NCBI GenBank assembly: GCA_020466095.1
Contig: CM035808.1
Span: 48,214,663-48,278,662 of the forward strand
Length of the DNA: 64,000 nucleotides
DNA from: Chlorops oryzae
Taxonomy: Eukaryota; Arthropoda; Insecta; Diptera; Chloropidae
Direction: 5' to 3'
The first letter of the stretch is position 1. Each line of letters starts with the position of its first letter. Below the pieces are notes generated by a model. It did no database searches, was not told the DNA's origin, and saw only the letters and a program-made list of their open reading frames with translations. Below, piece after piece: positions 1 to 12,173 of this stretch. Made by a program: the position numbers and the translations under genes.

Positions 1-511
1 GGGACCAGAAAACGTACGCGTAAAACAAAAACGCGTTACAAAAGTAATATTTTGAAACAAAACAGCTTATTGGGGCCATATTGTAAAAAAAATCGCGTAA
101 AAAAATTTTTCGCCCAAAAAAGTCTTAGCTTACATACAATTTTCTTAACTCGTGCCTTAAAAAATATGCGCGTTTTTGGATATGTTTAAAAGAAAATCCC
201 GAATCCAAATGTATTTAAATTTAAAAACAATATTTAATATGTACATTAGAGCGTATCACCCCCCATACAAGAAAGAAAAAGTTCTTTTGTCACCAGCCAA
301 ATTGAAAGTTTATTAGAAATCATTTATAATGTAATTAAAAAAAATTTTTCCACTCTAAGCTAGATGTCGCCATTTCGTCCTGGAAGTGTTGTTTTCCTAA
401 TATCTCTGTTATTATTGTAATTAAACGTTTTTTGAAAGGGGCACTCACAATTGCAAGAAAAATGGCGTGCGAGAAGTTTTACTTCAAGTTAGGCAAAACC
501 TGTTGGAATAA
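1..511. other. AT-rich intergenic DNA, no gene seen
   Basis: No convincing coding sequence is visible. The first dozen bases (GGGACCAGAAAA) also occur inside the pogo-like MITE at 59240-59251, so the left edge may cut through a related TE relic; this is a weak inference. Confidence 0.5.
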
Positions 512-513
512 TA

Positions 514-1597
514 TTAGGTGTAGTAAAAAGAAATCCATTATTTTTCCAATAGATGGCGTTATTTATCTGCATCTCGCGTTTAAAGTCCGATCGTGTTCCG
601 CTAGGGGGCATTAGAAAGATGACAGTTCCTACTAAAAAAGCTTTTTTGACACTTTTTTGATTGATTGATTCAGTTTTGTTTGAGAGCTTGTCAAAGATGG
701 ACATCAGCAAAGAGAAAATTCGCTACATTTTACAGTTTTTCTTCGATAAGGGAGAAAACGCAAGCCAGGCGGCTGAAAATGTGAATAGCGTTTAGGACCT
801 GATACTGTAACAGCCAATCAGCGCAATTTTGGTTTCGTCGATTCCGTTCCGGTAACTTCGATGTCAAGGATGCACCACGCACTGGAAGGCCAATTGTCGA
901 AAATGTCCATAAAATCATGGAAATTATCGAGTCCGACCGTCAGTTAGCACTGTTTCGATTGCAAAAGAGCTAAAGATTGCAAAAAAAAACCGTTTGGAAC
1001 CATTTGAATAAGGCTGGATAAACAAAGAAGCTCGATGTATGGGTGCCACACGAGTTAACGCAAAAAAACCTCATAGACCGAATTTCCATCTGCGAATCGC
1101 TGCTGAACCGCAACAAAATCGACCCATTCGACTCGGAACTCTACTGTTAACAATTGGACCGTCTGAAGGAAGCAATCGCCCATAAGCGGCCAGCTTTGGC
1201 CAATAGGAGAGGAATTGTGTTCCATCAGGACAACGCCAGGCCACACCATCGATAGTGACTCGCCAGAAGCTCCGGGAGTTTGGTTTGGGAGGTTCTTCTG
1301 CATCCACCTTATAGTCCGGACCTTGCACCAAGTGATTACCATCTGTTCCTGTCCATGGCGAACAATTTTGCTGGTGAAACATTCGCTTCAAGAGAGGCTT
1401 CTGAAATTCGACTGTCTCAAATTTTGCTAATAGAACGAGGGCTTCTATGAGAGAGGCATAATGAAATTACCTTTAAAATGGCAACAAGTTATCGAACAAA
1501 ACGGCACATATATGACGTAAATCGGGTCATTCTAACTATCTTAAATAAAGCCCTCAATTTAATGCAAAAATAATGGATTTCTTTTTACTACACCTAA
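514..1597 (+). mobile_element. mariner element, internally deleted, both TIRs present
   Basis: Near-identical terminal inverted repeats of about 32 bp (outer bases TTAGGTGTAGTAAAAAG) lie at 514-545 and 1566-1597, each flanked by a TA dinucleotide (512-513 and 1598-1599), the mariner target duplication. The body encodes a recognisable but broken mariner transposase. The 1084-bp length is shorter than the roughly 1.25-1.3 kb usual for the family, which fits the internal deletion. The TIRs look usable in trans; that is inference. Confidence 0.92.
697..1520 (+). pseudogene. mariner transposase pseudogene
   Basis: Translation from the ATG at 697 starts MDISKEKIRYILQFF, a mariner N-terminal helix-turn-helix start, and hits a stop near residue 33. 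Later segments in shifting frames match mariner transposase: the WVPHEL linker motif near 1045, the VFHQDNARPH block with the second catalytic aspartate near 1217-1246, the YSPDLAPSDYH block with the third aspartate near 1305-1335, and the C-terminal end to the stop at 1520. The segment that should carry the first catalytic aspartate (TGDEKW motif) is missing: around 1130 the reading jumps from an IDPF-like stretch straight to the later QLDRLKEAIAHKRP-like stretch. Stops, frameshifts and this deletion make it inactive. Confidence 0.9.
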
Positions 1598-1831
1598 TAT
1601 TTCACTATTTCATAATTGCAATGATATAAGGAAACTTTGTAGGAATAAAGTTAATGATATTTTACGAGCTACATTTCTAAGATGATTGAGCAGTACCTTA
1701 GGGTAGTAGAAACTGAGATATCTGCTGTTTGTCTCGTTAAGTATGCATGCAAGGACTCAAGACACAAACGTGAGAACAGTGAAAAATGCGTTTCAAAAAA
1801 TATTTGTCTTGAATTATTTTTTTTATTTTTT

Positions 1832-2491
1832 ATACCCAGCGTAAGCGGGGTATATTAGTTTTGTGCAAATCTTGTAACAGGGAGAATTAAGCTCCGGAGA
1901 TATAGACAAATATATATAGAAATGATCAGGATCAAAAACTGAATCGATTTAGACATGTCCGTCTGTCCGTCCGTCCGTGGTCGGATCCTAAGTAAAAATG
2001 GGAGACATCCGCCCACTCCCACGCCCACAAATGAATTAAATGTGTTTTCAGTAAAATTCTTGTAACTTGCGAACCACTCAACACATTTCATTGATATTTG
2101 GTGTACTAGTAAACTACAAAAAGGGACATATCCTGAAAAAAAATGGACGCCGTCCTCCTCGAGCCACGCCCACAAATAAGCCAACAAATAAGGGCTTATC
2201 GTAAATTGTGAAGTAAAAGGCGTAGAAGCTTCATATTCGCAACATAGGTTGACCAAGGCGAATGAAAGGTGTAAGAAAAAATTTTATGTGCCCCCCCCCC
2301 CACTGCCATGCCCACAAATGAAGAATTTTCGTAACTTCCGAGGTAAAAGGCGTAAAAGCTTCAAATTCAAACATAGGTTCATCAAGGCGAATGAAAGGTG
2401 TAGGGAAATAATTTATGTGGCCCGCCCATTGCCACGCCCACAAATAGAGAAGCAACACATAGTGCGCTCATAATGTCGGGACGCTGGGTAT
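1832..2491 (+). mobile_element. dispersed non-autonomous element with ATACCCAGCGT ends
   Basis: Both ends carry the inverted motif ATACCCAGCGT (1832 onward; mirror ending 2491). An inverted, shorter copy sits at 62464-62844. The interior has a CCGTCTGTCCGTCCGTCC run near 1968 and roughly 100-bp subrepeats between 2140 and 2440, each with 'GCCACGCCCACAAAT'. The interior shares 'GAAATGATCAG' and the CCGTCTGTC run with the TATACCCGACACA family at 25604, 34258 and 50400. No credible protein is encoded. Confidence 0.65.
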
Positions 2492-2514
2492 TTCAAAGTC
2501 GGGCTTGACCGACC

Positions 2515-3027
2515 GATTATATACATACATGCTTTTGTATTCATTCTCGAGAGAATCAAAGTGGAAGCAGTAACAAGCAAAAGCCGCAAACTACTCATTA
2601 TTTGAGTGGTTCGACACCCGTCATTGGGTGTCCCATAGAAAAATAATTTTGTTCGTGATTGCTACTCTATTATATTATTACTCAATGGTTGAATTCAAAC
2701 TCTTCACAATAACAACTCACATATAAATGTAGGGAGGAATTTGAAAACTTGATCCATCATACATTAATCCTTGGATATAGACACCGTCAAAAATTCAGTG
2801 AATAAGGTCACAACTGCTAAATTTTCGGGAGGTATAAGCCAGGGACTGCGATCGTTTTAATCATTTATTTTAAAAAATTGTTATCAACCAAAGTGATTTT
2901 GATTAAAATGAAATGAAGCGTATGATTGCAATGTTTGATTTAACGACTGAGCCAAATAGTTGGATTCCATAAATCCATATGGGTTTAGTGTGATTTTGTG
3001 GATTAGAAGTTGTCGTATAGATAAAGC
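2515..3027. other. intergenic, nothing identified
   Basis: AT-rich DNA between two elements; no coding sequence, RNA gene or repeat that I can support. Confidence 0.4.
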
Positions 3028-3030
3028 TTA

Positions 3031-3280
3031 AAGTACTTTTAGACGATATGATTTTTCCATTTGTTCAGTCAAAATATTCTTATTGTAAATTGAACATTCA
3101 TATCATATCATATTTCACTCTAAAAGTAATCAATGCTTTGCATAGATTCTCTCCTAGTGACGTTTCATATGTAAACACAAAGAAATAAAACGCGTTCTAA
3201 TTGAGTGTGTTTACAAATGGAAAAATGGACGGATCGATTTGACAGTACGCATGCAAAAAACATATCGTCTAAAAGTACCT
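3031..3280. mobile_element. MITE, 250 bp, TTA target duplication
   Basis: Imperfect TIRs AAGTACTTTTAGACGATATG (left) and its complement at 3261-3280 (one difference near the tip) are flanked by TTA on both sides (3028-3030, 3281-3283). The 3-bp TWA-type duplication points to a PIF/Harbinger-like MITE; there is no coding capacity. Confidence 0.75.
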
Positions 3281-3750
3281 TTAGCGTGCTTACCCATTAA
3301 CAAATACATCTTTGTGAGTCTTAATCAGTGCTGCCAGGTTTTTTTTTCGAAAAATCTGACAAGCTAAGGAATATATCTTCACTGAAGATAGTTTATTTTA
3401 TAATTCAAAAGAAAAAGTATTTTTTCATTTGAAAAGTCTTTTTGGAAGATAAAAATACTATTTTTTAGGGGTATACATTTAGAAGGAATTTTAGAAGGCT
3501 TTGTGAATTGACTAATAATTTTCCCGGCAAATAATTAAATACTGCAAAAAAATTTGTTCACTAGCCATTGCGAGTCGGCGAAAAAATTTCAAATCGTTAT
3601 TCCCTAATATATGTATATATCTATTGTTTTTTGCACAGAAAGCGAAACCCTTAATATTACACGGTATTGCTGGAAGACTTACGAACCTCTTATCAATGCG
3701 CGAAATTACTTTGAAAGATTACCCTCTACTCAATCACAATAATGTTTATA

Positions 3751-4611
3751 AGGTAAGTGTACCACGTAAGGCCCGGCTCCTCGTAAGGCCCACTTTCATT
3801 TTAACCAACTTCTAACTATCAAATGTTTCTGTACTTGCATATGTTAAAACATGTCCTCAAGTTATTTCGTAGAAATAAAAAATTAAGAAAATCGCACTAT
3901 ATTTGCGGCGACCACAGTCAATTGAAAATAACAGAGGCGTAAAAAAGCCATTTTTATAGTGGACGATGCTTAAAAAATAATGATCTATAGTGAATTTGTG
4001 GGTTGCTTTCTTAAAATAACAAAGTTTGTTGTATTGTGAAGATACAGAGGTATGTTTATGGTAAAAAAATCAAAAGCAAATTTTTTTTCTTGGAAGGCCT
4101 ATGAAGGCCCACCATAAAAAATTCAACAACGGTCATTAAGAAACCTTATATTGAGTTGCTCTGAGGTCAAAAGACGGCAACTATACCTTTTTTTTGCTTA
4201 AACAGCGTTTAATCTTTAATTCTTAATCAAAAACAGGTTAGTAACATTCGTTAATTTTTTTTTTAAATAAACGAATTTTGTCTGATATTTGAATTTTTTT
4301 TACTAGCTTTTACAATATAAATTAACATAAAAGGCTTTCAAAAGTAATGAATGCAAGTTTGGGTTCATTATCTCAAACAAGGAGTAAGTGGGCCTTTTAA
4401 GGTACACATGTTCCTCGTAAGGCCCAAAATGACGTTTTTTTAAATCGCATTTTAGGAGCTTTTCCGATAATGATTTTTGGTAGAATTTTTTGTTTTTCTA
4501 TAGAAAATTTATCAAATAAAACAACACAAAAACAATCGGGTTTCTATCATAAATACTTTGTACGCTGTAATCGAAAAGGTGTTAGGTGGGCCTTACGTGG
4601 TACACTTACCT
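3751..4611. mobile_element. 861-bp TIR element, TA target duplication
   Basis: TIRs of about 24 bp start AGGTAAGTGTACCACGTAAG and are flanked by TA (3749-3750 and 4612-4613), consistent with a Tc1/mariner-type non-autonomous element. The terminal core (CGTAAGGCCC) recurs inside the element near 3782 and 4412-4420 and as GTGGGCCTT near 4391, so the interior carries extra degenerate copies of the end sequence. No transposase is visible. Confidence 0.8.
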
Positions 4612-5686
4612 TATGTTAATGCCAACATACGAACTGCACCCGTCTTACTTTCCAACGTGTATGTGACTTATGTAGTTCAGCGCTACTTATTTGAGGGATT
4701 TTTTCAATTCGAAGGGACCTTTTAGAACTTTTTTCTGAAGTGGATAGAAAGAGATTTTTCGAAAGTCTCCGAGGAAACTGCTTCGCTTGAATACTGGCAG
4801 CAACGAATTAAAGTAACAATCATCAAAATTTTTTTGTGATGCCATTATGTATCGAATTTTTATTTTTTTTTAGAAATCTTATTTTGAAGATGTTTATCAG
4901 TATTTACGGAAAATATACATCGTTTTGAAGAAAAATTTGCACTTCAGGCAATACTGGTCTTAATCCAAGCTGTTTTCTTTTAGCGAAACGGTGGAAAAAT
5001 ATACAAAAAATTACCGGAGATTTTATGAACTATTTTTATTTTATTTTTTATTATCCTTAAACCAATTATAAATTAAGCCATAATTGTATCAATTTACTAT
5101 AATACCTACTTTAGAATTAAAAATTATTTTGTCAACATTTGTTTCAAAGTTTTGACTTCAACTTAATATGTAATGGGTTATTTCACATTTCAAGAGGACA
5201 CACTAAAAAAATTTCCTAAATTATCTACACATTTTATTGAAAACTGTTTGTTTATTTTGTCTCTTGTGAAACAAAAAACAAAACAAAATTTTCGTTTGTC
5301 ATAAAAACGTTAGTTTGGAGCTGTAAAAAAAGTATTATGAGGGCTTTATCAAGAGCATTTTACAATTAATTGATTTAAGGGAAATTTCGAGCGTTAGGTA
5401 TATATTTGAATTTCATATTTAATGCCGCAAAAAATTCATTTGCAAAATAAAAAACAATATGCACTATTTTTATTTTGGAGTAGGAAAAAATAAGACTTGA
5501 AAATTAACCCAGCCGGAATTTATCGCATGCATGATAAAAGCCATCATTGCAGAATTAGTGACCCATTCATTTTTATTGAACCCAGCTAGCATTTGGATGC
5601 CTGTTTTATGAGAAGATTCATGTACGAGTTTTTTCTTCACCTTGATGATCAAAAACGACTCTTCTACATATATGTTTCAAAAGCAT

Positions 5687-5868
5687 GTCGTATTTCAATA
5701 TCCTACATGAGTCGTTTTCGAGCCCTCTTGATGATTAAATAGTGATGGATCACATCCATGATTAAAAGAAGACTAGAGTCGTATTTCAATATCCTACATG
5801 AGTCGTTTTCGAGCCCTCTTGATGATTAAATAGTGATGGATCACATTCACGATTAAAAGAAGACTCGA
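5687..5868. repeat. tandem duplication, 91 bp x 2
   Basis: Two adjacent 91-bp units start at 5687 and 5778 and differ at only a few bases (for example CATCCATG versus CATTCACG). No coding or TIR signal is seen in the unit. Confidence 0.9.
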
Positions 5869-7910
5869 AAAGGACATATCCCATAACTGAAGGTACATTA
5901 CGCAGCAAATTAAAGCTTCCTGCTAAAATATTTATATTCGCTCTAAAGAAAAAAGTTGGGAAAAATATTTTTGGTGCTATTAATGTCACTCTATTCCAAA
6001 ATTTTTATCGCAATCGCGGCACCAAAAAAAAAAAAAAAACTAAAACAAAAAGATATTCAATTAAACGAACAAAATTTCAATATCAGTATGTTCAGTTGAC
6101 TTATCCGCACATATAAAGTCGAAAAGATTTGATATATGTTTGTCAGACAGACATCACGAAATGTCGGACAAAATAATACTTGAGTATCGACTAAGGAACA
6201 AAAAAAAAAAAAAACATGACGAACTCATAATTAATCAGTTAAATTGGGGGAAAAGTGGACATTTCAGTAAAAAAGCGGACAAGCGGTCGGACAAGCAGAA
6301 AAAGCGGACGTCTGGTAACCCTATATTCAATTTGTTGAACTTTGATATTAATATGATATTGATTTATATTTGTTGGCTAAAAAAAAATCAGAATTTTGAG
6401 TTTAATTTTCGAGCGATATCACACAAGTCAAAAATAAATTACAGCTTAAAATAAATATCCCAACTTCAGTAAAATAAAACGAATAAAAAAAATTGTATTT
6501 TCTCATTTTAGTTTTTGATAAAAATAGTCAAAACTTTGTTTACATCGATTTACATCCCCCCATAACGGAATAAGAATCTACCAAGTAACCGAAACCGTTT
6601 GGGCAGACCACGCCGGCTTTTAAAAGCACATCATATAAAGAAAAGTCTTAATGCAGTTATATAATAGTAAATAAGAGAAAAAACAAACTTTAAGCAATTT
6701 TAATTGATAGTTGTAATAATACCATAATTATAATCACCCCTATTCTGAATAATATTTCACGTGAACTTTTCCGCCAGTTTCAATAGAAATTTGTATTATT
6801 TGCATTGTGAATAAAGTGAAAGCCAAATCATGCCAAAGAAAAAAAAAATGTTTTCTAACCGCTACGACGTCAAAATAACAATAGGAAAATCTTTAGATTT
6901 TTAACATACAAATTTTTGAAATATTATTTGTAGGTATAAAAAGTTTTCCGCACTGATTACGTTTTATTTATTATCCCAATTTTTACAGAAGTATCAAAAT
7001 TTCTTGCTTAATTTCTATAGAATGATCACTGGCTGCGTAGTTTTGTTGAATTAGCAAAATTTTAGGTTCATACATAGATCAATCTTGATTACTTGCAAAA
7101 GGTATGTTTTCAGAAATCGTGCAAAAGAAAAAAAATTTTTCGACTTTTGATAGTACATTGAAACATCTTTTAGAATTAAAAGGAATAAGGCATCTTTGAT
7201 ATTGTTTCTTATAAAGATTTATAAAAAATATATAATGTTTTGAAAATTCTCATATTTAAGTGGATGGCCTGGTAATAGGTACTTTTATCGTAACTGGCAT
7301 CCCTAATTATCGAAGTACCATTGTTGCCATCAGTTTAAAATCAGTAAGTCACCGACACTGAACATACCATAAGTGCAAAAATTTCAAAAATAAAAACACG
7401 GTTTGGTGATAAAAGTTCCTTTATTGAAAATGAATTGCTTCGTATATACATAAACTCCAATGTCACCAATATTATATACCAAGAGAACGATTAAAAACAG
7501 ATCAGCGTCTTATTTATTCCATCAAATTAAAAATACTTAAGACCTTATCTATTAATTACATATTTTTTCTTTTCCATCATGTATTTAACATGAATGAAGT
7601 CTATAACAAAGGGCTTAATTTTGTTTTTTTAATTTCTGCTTTGAAATAGAGTTTTTATAGTTCTTTTTTTATTTGAATATAACGGTAATTAATAAAATCA
7701 TTTGTTCTAGCACAAATGAGAGCCTATTACTTAATTAGCTAAATAACTTTAAGTAGTTACTGAATATAATTTTTATTTTTAGTATCTAAGAGTTTTTCTA
7801 AGAGTTAAATTGGAGCAAAAATTTGCTAATCGATGACATGTGGTGTTTCTGTTGCTGTTGTTGTATTCACGTGAAAAGATGAAGCGATGAAAGAGTGCTT
7901 GAGAAGCTTT
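5869..7910. other. intergenic, AT-rich, TE-like debris
   Basis: No gene is visible. A 'GGACAAGCGGTCGGACAAGC' stretch followed by 'GTCTGGTAACCCTAT' near 6283-6325 looks like the end of a decayed transposon, but I found no partner end. The part next to 7911 should contain the 3' UTR of the minus-strand gene. Confidence 0.4.
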
Positions 7911-10900
7911 TTAAACAGTCGCAGCCGGTTCAACGAGTGAGCTCTTCAAAGTCAGCGAGTCTACAATATGCAATAAAGTTTCGATTTCGCCAACAAAATT
8001 AATGCGCGTTGGAGCGCCCACGAGTTTCACATTCTTGCCTTCGATGTTGGTGAAGAAGGTTTTGTTTTTGAAAATAACGGCACGATCGTATGGTAGCTGT
8101 GATTTGACACGATCGGCAACGCTGCGGCGGAACATCACACAGGACGGCTGATATTTATGACGATCCTCTTCCGGAATATTTTGCTCCCTCAGATCGCCGG
8201 TATAAGTGACCACATTCGACTTGGAAAGGGTTAATGCCGAAAGCTCGTACAGTGTTACTTTTGTCGTCCACATTGGTGAGGGGAGCTCGATTGTATCGGC
8301 GGCATTTGCTAGTGTAATGAGCGGCATATTCAAAGTGTTGCGTTCATACTCCTCAGGTGCATCGGCTGGTATGTTTATAACATACCAAGTTTCAAAGCAT
8401 GTAATCTTTTTGATTATCTTATCACCCTGCCTTGAAACGATTACTTTTTCGGGTGACAACTTACGTGTTTCTTGTTGCTGTAGTTGTTGTTGTTGTTGTT
8501 GTTGTTGCTGCTGCTGATGTTGTTGCTGTGATTGCTGCTTTTGCTGTTTCGATGTAGCCTGAGGATTTGTAGCTGTGACAGAGTTTTCTTTCGCTGATGT
8601 TTTTGGTTCACTGCCTTTATTCTTGTTTGTTGTCGTAGATGGTGCAGGTTTTTTGCTTTGAGTCGATTTTCTCGTTTCTAATGACTCATTGCTGCTGATT
8701 GAGCCGCCGATTTGGCTATCGTCATCGATATCATCATCTTCATCGTCGAACAAATTGATGGAACTGCTTGGATTTTCTGCCGAAATGTCTAGGTTCGCAA
8801 TCATTGGTTTGACTGGTTTAGTTTTTCGCCCAACGACTGAGTTTAAAATGAGAGGTGCAGGCTTCTTATTCTTATCGCCACCGGTCGATGCCGAAAGTGT
8901 TCTGGTTGGCAATTTATTGTTTGCACTATTTACATTCTTCTCCGTTACCTTTTTCGTTAACGGAGTTGATGTGGAGAATTTTTGCGAGTTCTTTAAGCCA
9001 TCCGGACTGATCTTGTTAGCAAGTACTTTGCTTTGTGACAGCGTCGTAGCACTGCTGCTAGGACGTTTGTTAAGTATTTTCTTTGAGATGAGAACGTCAC
9101 CTTTCTTGTTTATGATGTCATTTATATTTACGATAGTAAATGTAGGCATGGTCTCGAAGTCATCGCCTGCAGAATCTTTGGATTCTTCAGTCATCTTTTT
9201 TGCACTACGTTCCTTAACATTTTCAATGCCCTTGGATTTGGTCGCAGTCATTGCCGTAGACCTTTGGTTCGCAACTCTTTGTGCACTATTTTGTTTAGCA
9301 GATTGTTGCGTCGCCCTAGTAGAATTTGCTTTGGCGATTGCAACTGCTGCAGCAGATACCGTCGAAGGTGTCCTCTTTTCTTGCGTCTGTTGTAATTTTG
9401 TAGCCGATAAGCTCTTGGAGTTTAGTATAGTCGGTAAAGGTTTTGTGGGAAATTTACGCTCTTGAACTAAATTTGAAATCCCTTCACGCTTTTGATTCTG
9501 ATTATGCGCTGCAATGGGTCTCGCTGTGGCCTTGCTCCCGCTTAGCATTGAAGATAATGGGCTTCGACGAAGTGCATTACTTGAAGAGTTCAAACCCGAT
9601 TTATTGATGGCTGAATTTAATAGAAACCGTTTAGCAGTTACTGATAGAGAATCATTTGCGCTTTCTTCAAGCTTTCGCTTTCGTGCCATTGCCAATGGGC
9701 TAACTGTGTTAGCTCCAAGCGTTCTTCTCAGCTGCTGCAATTGCGTTTGAGGAGTTTTCAAATTTGAAGTGTTCTTTGCGCTTGGTGCGTTTTTATTTAA
9801 AACATTTGGCGTGCTGCTTGTTACTGTCGAACGCCTTGAAGGTGGCGGTGGCGGTTCAACTTTATTTTTTTTTGGTCGACCTACTTTCTTCTTTTTTTGA
9901 ATTGACATATCACTATCTTCAGCGTCATCAGATTCATAGATAAACTTTTTACTGGATTTGTTGTTTTTATCATCTTCCGTATCATCGTCTACTTCATCGA
10001 ACTCATCGTCGGTTGTATCCTTGTTAAAGAAGTCGTCCAAACTGCTTGTTGATGTTCGGCGCTGTTTTCCATCGGCGTCATCTTTGCGGCCCCTTAAGCT
10101 TTTCGGTGTCACCATATCTTCGCTCGCATATTTTGGATTCGGTTTAAGAGCACGTCGAGACCGGCCTGCAGCAATTGTAGGCGGAAGTTCATCTACATCG
10201 TTCGCTGGGTTTTGTTGCTTCGATTGAATAATCTTCGATTGTCGTTGTAACATTGGTGTTTTCAAACGCTCTTTGGCTTTCATTATGCTCGATGGTGTTG
10301 ACGTAATTGGACCAGTAATTGTACGTTTCCTCATCGTTGGAGTTGTGATCGCTGCCTTAGAGTTAGCTGCACTCCGGGTCACTTTTATTGCTTGGGGTTT
10401 CATTCTCTGTAAACGAACGACGCAGCGACGAACCTTAAGTTTTTGGACAATTTTCGCTTTCTTACTTTTTCGCATCGCACAACGGCGACGGTTAATAATA
10501 AATCCTGTAATTGAGAATGCAGGAGGTTAAACCATATTTAAATAAGTAATATTTAAGTATCTTTTGTTTTTGGAAATGTGTACTGAAATTATACTACTTA
10601 GTTATGGTATAAGTTAGAAATCAACAACAATTTCCATATTATATTATGTGAATAATTACGATTCGAGGAAAAGCCCACGATCGACTCTCGGTGTAAGATT
10701 CTGATTTGAAGAAAGCCGATTTTTTTTTTTTTTTTTTTGTCGGTTCGAATTCAAAATAAAACACCGTTGTTAAATAAACGAATTGGTATTTTTCAAAATA
10801 ATTAGGTGAACAACATTATTGGAAAATTTATTAGCAATTTTACAGCTCCGATACCTATCGGCGACCGGAATTCCAAAACAAATGCGGAAAGTAAACTTAC

Positions 10901-10937
10901 TGGCGTCAGAGAAATTTTCCTTTTCTGGCCTTTGCAT
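7911..10937 (-). CDS. Lys/Ser-rich AT-hook nuclear protein, polyQ, unrecognised
   Basis: I read two coding exons: 10937-10901 (start MQRPEKENFSDA) and 10504-7911, joined across a 396-bp intron with donor GTAAGT and acceptor ATTACAG. The phases match (one base left, two bases needed), giving 876 residues; starting at 10475 instead would give 854. The protein is basic and largely disordered: a Lys/Arg-rich start, an acidic Asp run near residues 165-195, an AT-hook-like KKVGRPKK near 218-225, many Ser/Thr/Lys stretches and a glutamine run near 665-690. The last 180 or so residues look folded and better conserved, with WYVINIPADAPEEYERNTL, VTLYELSAL and VMFRRSVADRVKSQLPYD. AT-hook plus basic disorder suggests a chromatin-associated protein; that is inference. 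I do not recognise the family. The polyQ is encoded by mixed CAA/CAG. Confidence 0.85.
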
Positions 10938-11822
10938 ATTTGAAGCACCCAAATTAGAGGAAACCTGCGCCTGTACCTGGGAACTCCGTAACGGAGCCTC
11001 CGGTTTGCAAGTACTGATTCTAACACTAAATACCAAGAATGGGTAAAAGTATGATCCAGGATGGTTAAGGAGCCAGTACCCGTGACAAAGTATCGTTCGA
11101 AAATTTCGTAACGAGTGTCCGATCGAGAATTGGTACCCGCACTAAATGTTTCTTTGACAATTTTATGCTTTAATAATTTTCCAATAATTCAAAAAGCGAT
11201 TCATTGAAATCGAACTATCCGCATTTTCAAATATCAAATTCATGTGCCCATACACTGCCACTTGCTAATTCACAAATAAATCCACACACTTTAATCGATC
11301 ACAATAGCCCGCCTTTTTGCTTTCAACTAAAGGTCGCATTACGCGGCAGTATGTACAGTACACATTGCAAAAACAAAAATGTACACAAACATACTTACTT
11401 ACGAGTTTACTTTCTACACATGAAATCCTGTAGATGTCCCTGCTTATGATCAAGTGCAATCATCAGTTTGAATTGAAGTGCACGAGAAATGGTTTTCACC
11501 AAATTATTTAATCTTAATCCACTTTAAGGTCATTACGATTTTTAAAACTCGATGAAAATATAAAATGTCTTCACGACGCGTCATGAATGTGCAATTCGGG
11601 TACTTGGTAGCTCGCAATAGCACGGGGTACTGGGTACTTATTTATTTGAACTATGTTCGAAAGTTTCCGGTCAGACATGCAAAACATGTTTCGAAAATAA
11701 CTCTTTTCGATGCATGGGAAAGAAAGAGACGCAAATATTGTTATCGAAACCTGAAACAAACAACCATATCTCTTTTTCGAAGGTATTTCTACCCTTACTG
11801 CGTTGTTGTACAACAATTGTTA
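10938..11822. other. intergenic, probable promoter side of minus-strand gene
   Basis: DNA upstream of the minus-strand start at 10937. Short overlapping frames on both strands have no protein-like character. No defined element was found. Confidence 0.35.
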
Positions 11823-12115
11823 GTTGAGAGTCAGACACACGAACAAATATTCTGAAACAATTAAGTAAGTAGAGAAAAACGATCGAAGAAAAAAGATGGT
11901 TGTTTGTTAAATGTTCTGCGCTTCTCTTTTTTTCCTCATGCAATCAAATGGAATTGTTCCGAAACATGTTCGTGTGTCTGACTCTCGAGTTACTATCTGT
12001 CTGACATGACACAAAGGAGTAGGGATGTCAGTCCGAGAAATAATTCGCTGTATCGAAAAATGCATTTAAATATAAGGACAGCAAAAGGTTTTATTACATG
12101 AAAAATGCTAGATGT
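11823..12115 (-). mobile_element. MITE with GTTGAGAGTCAGACAC end (copy 1)
   Basis: Inverted repeats GAGAGTCAGACACACGAAC (11826-11844) and its complement (11968-11986) bound a 160-bp core. A tail continues to about 12115 and matches 40896-41187 in inverted orientation, 29 kb away. The left end follows TTA, as at the boundaries of the second copy. No coding capacity. Confidence 0.7.
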
Positions 12116-12173
12116 ATTTTTCGTCACATATATGTGGGTCTGGGTATGTCCAACTAAAAAATAGTCTTGTACA

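Noticed and set aside
3639..4670. Open frame following a CACAG acceptor-like site, interrupted by the 3751-4611 element
   Set aside because: Rejoining the target site leaves only about 17 more codons before a stop, and the peptide matches nothing I know.
5687..5868. Direct repeats considered as a CRISPR array
   Set aside because: Two contiguous 91-bp units without spacers, in a eukaryotic context.
8689..9465. Long plus-strand frame of 258 codons
   Set aside because: Antisense shadow of the 7911-10937 coding exon, hydrophobic only because it mirrors Lys/Ser codons.
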